Below are positions 18,708 through 24,495 of a DNA stretch of 64,000 bases, piece by piece; positions within the stretch are counted from its first letter, which is position 1, and each line of letters begins with the position of its first letter. The stretch lies in NCBI RefSeq assembly GCF_040829825.1, contig NZ_JBFOLH010000009.1. One strand, 5' to 3'. The stretch comes from Leadbetterella sp040829825. Lineage in GTDB: Bacteria; Bacteroidota; Bacteroidia; Cytophagales; Spirosomataceae. The notes under the pieces are model-generated. The model ran no database searches and was not told where the DNA came from. It saw only the letters and a list, made by a program, of their open reading frames with translations. Position numbers and translations under genes: made by a program.

Positions 18708-19908
18708 AGGTCGTATAGTGAGGAATCTTTAAAAATATATTTAACTGTTTTTCCATTTCCCGTTTGGTTTGGGCAAAGGAGAGCCCTTTGCACCAATAAT
18801 CATTTTTCAGGAGCACCCTGCAGATTCTTCGCCACGAGGGGGCTTTACGCATGGATTCCATCCTGGAATCTGCCACCTCCGGGATACCCTCCTTATAGCC
18901 ATGCGTCTTCCAGTACTCCAGGAATTTATTGATCTTGGAAAGATAATGTTCCCGGAGATAGGGCGGCATGGTGCTCAGTAAAAAATAGGAATAGCTTTTA
19001 TAGGTATGGTTTTCCGGCAGGGTCATTTTAAAATTTCCGAAAATCGTACGGCTGTTCTCTGAATACCGGTTGCCAAAATTCGCCCCCTCTACCCGGTTCA
19101 CTACCTTATTCCAGGTTTCCGGCTCCAGTATTTTATACAGGTACAGCCCCTTTCGCTGGTCATCTCCGTAGGGCTGGCACAGCCTCATCTGCGACAGCGG
19201 CACACCGGCCAGGTACATGAGATCATAAATTTTATTATAGTCAAATTTATACCTGCCGTTAGCTATCCAGATATCTCTCGTTTTCCAGTCATAAATGGGG
19301 TAAAAATTATACAGATCAGGGGCAATACACGTGCTCCACTGCTTTCTTTTATAGCGCTTCTTATCAAAATTACCGATAGTCCGGAAACGGTTATAGCTTT
19401 CATCCGTACGGATGCCCACCAGGCAGGCGGTATCTTTCCCTTCGGAAAACCATGTTCCAAACTCAATCACAAACTCTTCAAACTCCATTCCCTTCCTGAA
19501 AAAGGAGAAATAATCCGGGTCTTTGATAACCGAAGGATGATCAGGATAAGACCTGACCCAGGCATCCTGCTTGTCCTGATCCCAGCATACCCAATGGGGC
19601 TGATACTGGCTGACCGCATTACGTAAATGGATCGGAAGACATACCCAGTACGCATTCACTTCAGGCCGGGAGACCATGCGCGTGATATAGTCAATGGTAT
19701 GAGAATATTGTGCTTCCAGGTCAACGATCAGCACATTCACCGGCAGCTTGTTATGTTTCCGGGCTGCTTCTATGGCAAGATGTAGCATTACACCACTGTC
19801 TTTACCCCCGCTGAAGGTAGTATACACCTTGGTAAACCTGGAATAAACCAGGTCCAGCCGCTCCAGCGACGCCTCAAAAACATTTTTTTTCTGATATATT
19901 TTTCGCAT
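18688..19908 (-). CDS. ibrA: PAPS reductase-like ATP-pyrophosphatase (IbrA-like, DUF3440)
   Basis: I start this 406-residue protein at MRKIYQKKNVFEAS (19908); a 37-codon upstream extension has no family features. The PP-loop SGGKDSGVML near residue 37 is the ATP-binding motif of the adenine-nucleotide alpha-hydrolase superfamily, which includes PAPS reductase and DndC. A DUF3440-type C-terminal half follows (YDLMYLAGVPLSQMRLCQPYGD). Family members adenylate or thiolate a substrate; here the substrate is unknown. With the overlapping ParB-like gene it forms the IbrA/IbrB pair. The pair sits next to a tRNA cluster and close to the acquired island. Confidence 0.78.
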   Translation of the reverse strand: MRKIYQKKNVFEASLERLDLVYSRFTKVYTTFSGGKDSGVMLHLAIEAARKHNKLPVNVLIVDLEAQYSHTIDYITRMVSRPEVNAYWVCLPIHLRNAVSQYQPHWVCWDQDKQDAWVRSYPDHPSVIKDPDYFSFFRKGMEFEEFVIEFGTWFSEGKDTACLVGIRTDESYNRFRTIGNFDKKRYKRKQWSTCIAPDLYNFYPIYDWKTRDIWIANGRYKFDYNKIYDLMYLAGVPLSQMRLCQPYGDDQRKGLYLYKILEPETWNKVVNRVEGANFGNRYSENSRTIFGNFKMTLPENHTYKSYSYFLLSTMPPYLREHYLSKINKFLEYWKTHGYKEGIPEVADSRMESMRKAPSWRRICRVLLKNDYWCKGLSFAQTKREMEKQLNIFLKIPHYTTYVNQDH

Positions 19909-20129
19909 GGACAGCTGTTTATAAACCTGTGTATCTTTAAATCCATTTTGAATTAAAGGGAAAATATTTATTTGAACAAGATTTTCCCGGAAAATTGCAG
20001 TCTGGTGACCAGAGGCCAAAACAACTGAGACAATATGAGTCGTCTGAAAAAAAATTTCGGGAACAGCTTCAATTATCAGGCCTTAAAGCAGCAGCCGGCT
20101 CAGATTTCATAAAAATATAGAGCACCCTA

Positions 20130-20160
20130 TTGCCCCGATTAAATCATTTTTCTACCTTTG
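20130..20160 (+). promoter_or_regulatory. Bacteroidota promoter of the tRNA array
   Basis: TACCTTTG at 20153-20160 matches the Bacteroidota -7 element TAnnTTTG exactly. A TTG at 20130-20132 lies about 20 bp upstream, where the -33 element is expected. Transcription would start near 20167 and run through both broken tRNA-like copies into the intact tRNA. Confidence 0.6.
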
Positions 20161-20199
20161 CATCACTTTTGAGAAAAGCAGCACCTGCTGATTTCAATA

Positions 20200-20273
20200 G
20201 GTCTTCCGATAACTATCGGAACTACAGTTGGTTAGAGCACCTGACTCTTCCGATAGCTATCGGAACAGGTGGT
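20200..20273 (+). pseudogene. tRNA-like copy 1, broken by two palindromes
   Basis: The core CAGTTGGTTAGAGCACCTG, continuing ACTC, is identical to the D arm and 5' anticodon stem of the intact tRNA at 20397. CAGGTGGT also matches. An 18-bp inverted repeat (TTCCGATAACTATCGGAA, 20204-20221) sits in the acceptor stem. A perfect palindrome (TTCCGATAGCTATCGGAA, 20248-20265) replaces the anticodon loop. The T arm is missing, so it cannot be a working tRNA. Confidence 0.8.
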
Positions 20274-20298
20274 GGATTGAAAATAAAATATTTGAGCT

Positions 20299-20370
20299 GG
20301 TCTTCCGATAACTATCGGAACTACAGTTGGTTAGAGCACCTGACTCTTCTGATAGTTATAAGAATAGGTG
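20299..20370 (+). pseudogene. tRNA-like copy 2, broken by two palindromes
   Basis: This copy lies 99 bp after copy 1 with the same layout. The palindrome at 20303-20320 is identical to that of copy 1. The second one (20347-20364, TTCTGATAGTTATAAGAA) has decayed. The spacer that follows (GATTGAAAATAAAATATTTG) is the same in both copies and leads straight into the intact tRNA 98 bp further on. Confidence 0.8.
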
Positions 20371-20396
20371 ATTGATTGAAAATAAAATATTTGAGC

Positions 20397-20470
20397 GGTC
20401 CTATAGCTCAGTTGGTTAGAGCACCTGACTCATAATCAGGTGGTCCCTGGTTCGAGCCCAGGTGGGACCA
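20397..20470 (+). tRNA. tRNA with CAT anticodon (Met, or Ile2)
   Basis: This is a 74-nt cloverleaf. The acceptor stem GGTCCTA pairs with TGGGACC with one G-T wobble, and the discriminator is A. The D arm contains CAGTTGGTTAGAGCAC. The anticodon arm is CCTGA-CTCATAA-TCAGG, giving anticodon CAT. The T arm contains GGTTCGAGCC. No CCA is encoded. CAT may be elongator Met or lysidine-modified Ile2; I lean to Met but cannot decide. The neighbouring broken copies make this the only functional gene of the array. Confidence 0.93.
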
Positions 20471-20471
20471 C

Positions 20472-20500
20472 AAAGCCTCTCCGAATGGAGGGGCTTTTTA
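20472..20500 (+). terminator. Rho-independent terminator after the tRNA
   Basis: AAGCCTCTCC (20473-20482) pairs with GGAGGGGCTT (20487-20496), a 10-bp stem with one wobble, a GAAT loop and a run of five T ending at 20499. It starts 3 bp after the tRNA. Confidence 0.85.
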
Positions 20501-20517
20501 TCTTAAAATCCATACAC

Positions 20518-20829
20518 ATGAAAGACGTCTGCTGCTACATTTTACATTCTGAAAAGCTATCCCGCTTTTATATTGGAGCCTGTCAACAATCGCTCCCTTT
20601 AAGAATCCAGAAGCATAACACTGCATTCTACGGAATGAAGCACTTTTCAGCCAGAACCAGCGACTGGGTCCTGTTTCTTAGAATTGATGCCGTCGACTAC
20701 CCTCACGCCCTCAGAATTGAGCGAAAAATCAAAGCCATGAAAAGTGCTGTTTTTATCCAAAATCTTAAGCGCTTCCCTGAGCTAATTATTAAGATCAAAA
20801 ACGAAACTTCACTATATCTCCAACCATGA
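20518..20829 (+). CDS. GIY-YIG domain endonuclease-like protein
   Basis: This 103-residue protein starts at MKDVCCYILHSEK (20518). Upstream in-frame ATGs fall inside the tRNA and terminator. It carries a GIY-YIG core: CYIL (about 5-8), then RFYIGACQQSLPLRIQKHN, and later HALRIERKIKAMKS with the conserved Arg and Glu. Small stand-alone proteins of this type are common in Bacteroidota, often beside tRNA genes, and their role is unknown. It directly follows the tRNA terminator. Confidence 0.8.
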   Translation: MKDVCCYILHSEKLSRFYIGACQQSLPLRIQKHNTAFYGMKHFSARTSDWVLFLRIDAVDYPHALRIERKIKAMKSAVFIQNLKRFPELIIKIKNETSLYLQP

Positions 20830-20908
20830 AATACATACTTATCAGAGATTACCCATAACGTTCATAAAGGATATTTAACTTTAACAGGAGCAATTATCAA
20901 ATGAATCA

Positions 20909-21730
20909 TCACCTTAAATAAACAATATTCGCTACCTTCCGCTGCCCTTCATGATCAAACTGCTTGTTATCAGAAGGGTAATTCACAATACCCTTCCCTT
21001 TGATATACAGCGTACTGCTTCCTCCCCCGTCTAAATTCATAGCATCTTTTGCGCCCAGCCACTTCATTACCCGGGCTAATTCCATCAGCGACATGCCGTA
21101 AGCCTTACTGTTTCTCCCATCCACCACTATTAAAATCAGCTTGTGGTTCTTCTGGACAGCCATGGCCGTTCTGGGGTGCCGGTTGGAATTAAAGGGATTG
21201 CCGTCAAGAGCAATACTGCTTCCGTTCAAAACCAGCAGCGGCCCGGAAAGCATTACATTTTCTGCCGTTGACTGCTCTGTATTTTCCGGGGTAGCGGCTT
21301 GTATAGTTATCTTTTTCTTATGGAGAGTCAATACGGCATTCGCCCGGGCTGATGGGGTACGCGTGAGGTTGACCACCTTCCCGTCTACTTTGATGTAGTC
21401 TACCGCACCGCCGTTTTTCACATCAAAAAAACCGCCGTTGATGGCTACCAAAACCCGGTTTTCTTCGGCAAAGGCGCTCGTAGTTTTAAGCACTTTAGGA
21501 TCCGCCGCCAGATGTACGCGTTTGGCCTGTTTTTTCAGATCCACTTCCACATAGTTGATTTCCTGTTCACTATCAAACAGATCGGTAAAATGCCCCTGTT
21601 TCCATACCACACCCTTAGCTATCTTCTCCGTTTTCCAGTCTTTACTCACCACTGACAGCGAGTCTTTTGCGTTTTGGGCGGAAGCTGCAAAGGAAATACA
21701 GCATAACAGGTAAAAAATACGTTTGTTCAT
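20909..21730 (-). CDS. Phosphodiester glycosidase (NAGPA-domain) family protein, exported
   Basis: This 273-residue protein has a signal peptide (cleavage near FAASAQN). The phosphodiester glycosidase fold is marked by LVAINGGFFDVKNGG (about 93-107), HPRTAMAVQKNHKLILIVVD (about 185-204) and AMNLDGGGSSTLYIKGKGIV (about 229-248). The family includes the uncovering enzyme NAGPA and exopolysaccharide-associated hydrolases. In bacteria the substrate is mostly unknown. It stands alone at the edge of the AT-rich region. Confidence 0.85.
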   Translation of the reverse strand: MNKRIFYLLCCISFAASAQNAKDSLSVVSKDWKTEKIAKGVVWKQGHFTDLFDSEQEINYVEVDLKKQAKRVHLAADPKVLKTTSAFAEENRVLVAINGGFFDVKNGGAVDYIKVDGKVVNLTRTPSARANAVLTLHKKKITIQAATPENTEQSTAENVMLSGPLLVLNGSSIALDGNPFNSNRHPRTAMAVQKNHKLILIVVDGRNSKAYGMSLMELARVMKWLGAKDAMNLDGGGSSTLYIKGKGIVNYPSDNKQFDHEGQRKVANIVYLR

Positions 21731-21747
21731 ATATTTAAGAAATGGTA

Positions 21748-21912
21748 TTATAGTCTTTCTCTTTTTGAAAGATGTAAATGTATTCTAAACACCTCAACGT
21801 CTCTTTCAAGCTTCTCTCTTCTTTCGGTTCCCTTTGCTCCGTAAATGCGATCTTTTATATCTGCCCAGCTTTTGGTATCCATTTTCCTTGGTTTTTTACT
21901 TGTAGCATTCAT
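21748..21912 (-). CDS. Truncated antitoxin-type protein, 54 residues, helix-turn-helix lost
   Basis: This small frame reads MNATSKKPRKMDTKSWADI and continues to LERDVEVFRIHLHLSKRERL before a stop at 21748. The stretch GTERREKLERD followed by VFRI is the N-terminal part of HigA-type antitoxins, in which an HTH domain should follow. Here the frame ends just before it. The start overlaps the stop of the membrane-protein gene in an ATGA, so the two look co-translated. A loss of the DNA-binding half is likely; a short native adaptor is possible. Confidence 0.55.
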   Translation of the reverse strand: MNATSKKPRKMDTKSWADIKDRIYGAKGTERREKLERDVEVFRIHLHLSKRERL

Positions 21913-22556
21913 ATCACTCCGAATATAAACATTGTAATTAATACCGAAATTACTCCCTTGCTGAACTTCAATTTTTGGTCCTTTATTCGAATCCCTATAA
22001 TTAAAACCATAATTCCGAGTATTGATTTAAGCCCTGTTTTCCAAATCGGATAAGCGGTTAGCTCTGAATTAGAAACGGGTTCAACAGTCCGGATCAGTGT
22101 ATAACAAATCACAAAGACTCCCGTTCCGATTATCAAAATTCCGTAATCTTTTATTCGTTCGGTTTGGGGTTGCTTTGAGAATTGTATGGCAAAATAAAGC
22201 AATACGATACCGCCTGTTATCTTAAGAAACAACATCGGGTTTTGCAATAAGTGCTGTTGGTTAATGCCATAAAAAACCAAGTCCGTTAAGTATTGATTCA
22301 GAATCAAAAATCCTGGAACTATCAGAACCGTAATTATAAAAATCCGCGAAAAACGTTCTCCATTAATTTTTCCAAGAAGCAAAGAGAAAAAAGCGGCGGC
22401 AGAAGCTATAAATAATGCAACGCTGAATAAGTAAGTACCGAAATATTCAAATCCGTTAACAAGATTTATAATTTCAAGAACTGAAAAAACCAGAGAAATT
22501 CCGATCAAAATCCAGTCGAAATATTTATTCGAAAATGTTTGTTTAATGCTACCCAT
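21909..22556 (-). CDS. Hypothetical membrane protein, six predicted helices
   Basis: I do not recognise this 215-residue protein. It has hydrophobic segments at roughly 14-32, 38-58, 68-87, 108-125, 136-154 and 176-214, with short loops and Lys/Arg-rich turns. There is no signal peptide. Codon use is AT-rich, unlike the genes before 21.7 kb. It lies between a complete antitoxin-type HTH gene upstream (42 bp gap) and a truncated one downstream (4-bp overlap), which suggests a small operon. A membrane effector controlled by an HTH protein is one reading; the sequence does not prove it. Confidence 0.6.
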   Translation of the reverse strand: MGSIKQTFSNKYFDWILIGISLVFSVLEIINLVNGFEYFGTYLFSVALFIASAAAFFSLLLGKINGERFSRIFIITVLIVPGFLILNQYLTDLVFYGINQQHLLQNPMLFLKITGGIVLLYFAIQFSKQPQTERIKDYGILIIGTGVFVICYTLIRTVEPVSNSELTAYPIWKTGLKSILGIMVLIIGIRIKDQKLKFSKGVISVLITMFIFGVI

Positions 22557-22598
22557 AAAGCGGATAAAATTTCAACATCTATATAATTTACCTTCTGC

Positions 22599-22910
22599 TT
22601 ACTCAATGGTCAGATGTATTTTCCGACCCAGCCCGTACTCAATGAGTCTATAGAGGGTAGAAAGCTGAATATCGCTATGCCCGTTTTCAATTCTTGATAT
22701 AAAACTCTTCTTGGCACCGATTTTCTCCGCAAGTTGTTCCTGTGTCAATTGCGCTTGCTTACGCTCCTCTTTGATTAGTTCACCAATAGCAAATGACGTT
22801 GCTTTGTTCTCAAATTCGGTTCTCTTTTCCGTGCCAATTTTTCCATATCTCTGGTCAAGGTGTTCAGAGAAGGTTTTAATATTCTTATTTTCCATTGCCT
22901 TTTTGTTCAT
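22599..22910 (-). CDS. XRE-family HTH protein, HigA-type antitoxin
   Basis: This 103-residue protein has an N-terminal antitoxin region (GKIGTEKRTEFENKATSF at about 22-39) and an HTH domain at about 45-100 (LTQEQLAEKIGAKKSFISRI, then NGHSDIQLSTLYRLIEYGLG). It should bind DNA and repress its own operon. HigA-type genes usually follow a toxin gene. Upstream here only a short decayed stretch is visible at 22931-23017, so it may be an orphan. Start sites at 22910 and 22895 (MENKNIK) are both possible. Confidence 0.82.
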   Translation of the reverse strand: MNKKAMENKNIKTFSEHLDQRYGKIGTEKRTEFENKATSFAIGELIKEERKQAQLTQEQLAEKIGAKKSFISRIENGHSDIQLSTLYRLIEYGLGRKIHLTIE

Positions 22911-23389
22911 TACAGCTTTATTTAAAAATTTTACTGAAATCCGTGTGACAATCGTAAATACAACGGGACTCCAAATATCTTGCCTCTTACCTTTTTCAGA
23001 TAAAAAGCGTCAAAATACTATTGGTAAAATATCACTTCTCGTATGGATTTTATTTTGGGAAGTTGACTAATAGTGGAACAAAATGTGAGCTAAAAATTAA
23101 AACGCATTAATTAAAGCAGGCCTAATGTATCCGTCCTACAACAGACAGCAAATCTCGTCTATTGCACCCATCTTTATTCGTTCACTTTCCATATATCTTT
23201 AAATCTGCTCCGGATTTCAAAAAGTTCAATAAAAACTTAAGAGGGGTCAACGAAAACCGAAATCAATGGTCATCATTTGCCAGAATACACCATCAATACA
23301 ATAAGGATTAATTCCTTCCGAAATAAGGGGACAATAAAATCCGCAATATCCAAACAGAATCCTTTTCAAAGAGACTCAGACCAAACGTA

Positions 23390-23428
23390 ATTTGGCAAGG
23401 GCATTGTTCATTTCCTAGTTATCTCCCG
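23390..23428 (-). pseudogene. Fragment of an IS256-family transposase gene (C-terminal codons)
   Basis: On the minus strand this reads REITRK*TMPLPN, against REITRKWTMPLQN in the transposase at 28595-29837. At the DNA level the best-aligned 31 bp share 26 identities with that gene. The Trp codon has become a stop. It is in the same orientation as the complete element on the other side of the methyltransferase operon. Confidence 0.65.
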
Positions 23429-23543
23429 TAAAAATCTTTATGGCCTTTTCTTCTGATATTTCAACGCCATTCTTTTAAAAAATTTCTACCGCTTGTTTCG
23501 ATGAAATGTTACATTTTTCGTTTATTTCATTTTCACCATGTTC
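23420..23543 (-). pseudogene. Decayed small reading frame of mobile-element type
   Basis: The minus strand translates to EHGENEINEKCNISSKQAVE, then IF, a stop, and NGVEISEEKAIKIF. The pattern ISSKQAVEIx(K)NGVEISEEKA matches small proteins carried by Bacteroidota mobile elements, of unknown function. An in-frame stop breaks it, and it runs into the transposase fragment. It is a remnant. Confidence 0.45.
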
Positions 23544-23596
23544 TTTGTTGCATCTTTGAGAAGATTACAAAAAATATAATTTCTTCAGATTATTAA

Positions 23597-23645
23597 AATA
23601 TCAGAAATTTGATTATGTTTAACATTTAGTTAAATTTCTGATATT
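23597..23645 (+). promoter_or_regulatory. Perfect 14-bp inverted repeat upstream of the methyltransferase operon
   Basis: AATATCAGAAATTT (23597-23610) is the exact inverse of AAATTTCTGATATT (23632-23645), with a 21-nt spacer. The right arm ends 19 bp before the methyltransferase ATG, and AAGGA serves as ribosome-binding site between them. Such a dyad fits an operator bound by a dimer or a hairpin in the leader. No obvious HTH regulator is encoded in the operon itself. Confidence 0.6.
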
Positions 23646-23664
23646 CTGAAAAGGAAATTCAAGG

Positions 23665-24495
23665 ATGAAAATAATAAACCAAACTGACAACCAATATATA
23701 AAGCCATTTTTACGATGGGCAGGTGGTAAAACTTGGCTTATTAAACATTTAAGTAACATCAAGAAAGGAAAATTCAATAATTACCATGAAGCTTTTTTAG
23801 GTGGAGCATCCACGTATTTCTATTTACAACCCACTGGCCATGCTTATTTATCGGACTTGAATGGAGACCTTATTGAGACATATCAGGCGATTAAACAAAA
23901 TGCAAAACAAGTTATAAAAAAGCTTGAAACCTTTCAAAACACTGAAACTGATTACTATCGGATAAGGTCAAGCATTTTCGAAACTCCATCTGAAAGAGCG
24001 GCGAGATTCATATACCTGAATCAAACATCTTTTAATGGAATATATAGAGTAAACCTTAAAGGTATGTATAATGTACCTTTCGGCTTTAGAACAAAGGATT
24101 TTTTAGATAGGGAAAATCTGATTTCAGCTCAGAAAGCACTAAAGAACACTACTCTAAAACAAGGGGATTTCTATGGTGTATTAGATAATGTTAAAGAAGG
24201 TGATTTAGTGTTCCTAGATCCTCCCTACACGGTTTCCCATAATCTAAATGGGTTTATAAAATATAACGAGAAGATCTTTTCCTTAGAAGATCAAATTAGA
24301 CTCAGTAAATTAATTGACGAACTGAAAAATGTAGGTGCTTACTACATTTTAACAAACGCTGCTCATAAAACGATAGAGACCATCTTTGATAAGGGTGACA
24401 AGCAATTCGAGTTTAAAAGAGCTAACCTTATTGGAGGGATTAATGCCGAAAGAAGCCAGACCAGCGAGTTCGTTTTCACAAACGCCGATTTATGA
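23665..24495 (+). CDS. D12-class DNA adenine-N6 methyltransferase (Dam/DpnM type)
   Basis: This 276-residue enzyme has the S-adenosylmethionine motif FLRWAGGK (residues 15-22) and the catalytic motif DPPY at 185-188 (FLDPPYTV). AFLGGASTYFYLQP and AYLSDLNGDLIETYQAIK are also typical of the D12 class. It methylates adenine in a short DNA site; the recognition sequence cannot be read from the protein. It is the first gene of a four-gene operon and overlaps the next by 4 bp (ATGA). No ordinary restriction enzyme lies beside it; the next gene, with its own nuclease motif, may serve that role. Confidence 0.92.
   Translation: MKIINQTDNQYIKPFLRWAGGKTWLIKHLSNIKKGKFNNYHEAFLGGASTYFYLQPTGHAYLSDLNGDLIETYQAIKQNAKQVIKKLETFQNTETDYYRIRSSIFETPSERAARFIYLNQTSFNGIYRVNLKGMYNVPFGFRTKDFLDRENLISAQKALKNTTLKQGDFYGVLDNVKEGDLVFLDPPYTVSHNLNGFIKYNEKIFSLEDQIRLSKLIDELKNVGAYYILTNAAHKTIETIFDKGDKQFEFKRANLIGGINAERSQTSEFVFTNADL

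Larger units (their letters stand above)
22911..23664. other. Gene-free stretch with decayed fragments
   Basis: This 754-bp AT-rich stretch has no intact gene. It holds a doubtful toxin remnant (22931-23017, minus), a fragment of an IS256-type transposase gene (23390-23428), a decayed small mobile-element reading frame (23420-23543, minus), and a 14-bp inverted repeat before the methyltransferase (23597-23645). The part at 23050-23380 shows nothing I can name. Confidence 0.7.

Noticed and set aside
20130..20375. 81-residue plus-strand frame across the tRNA-like copies
   Set aside because: It is made of tandem tRNA-derived repeats and repeats itself at the protein level.
20200..20470. CRISPR-like array
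   Set aside because: Only three units, the spacers are nearly identical, and the third unit is a tRNA.
20397..20470. tRNA as integration site of the island
   Set aside because: No integrase and no second copy of the tRNA 3' end was found in the window.
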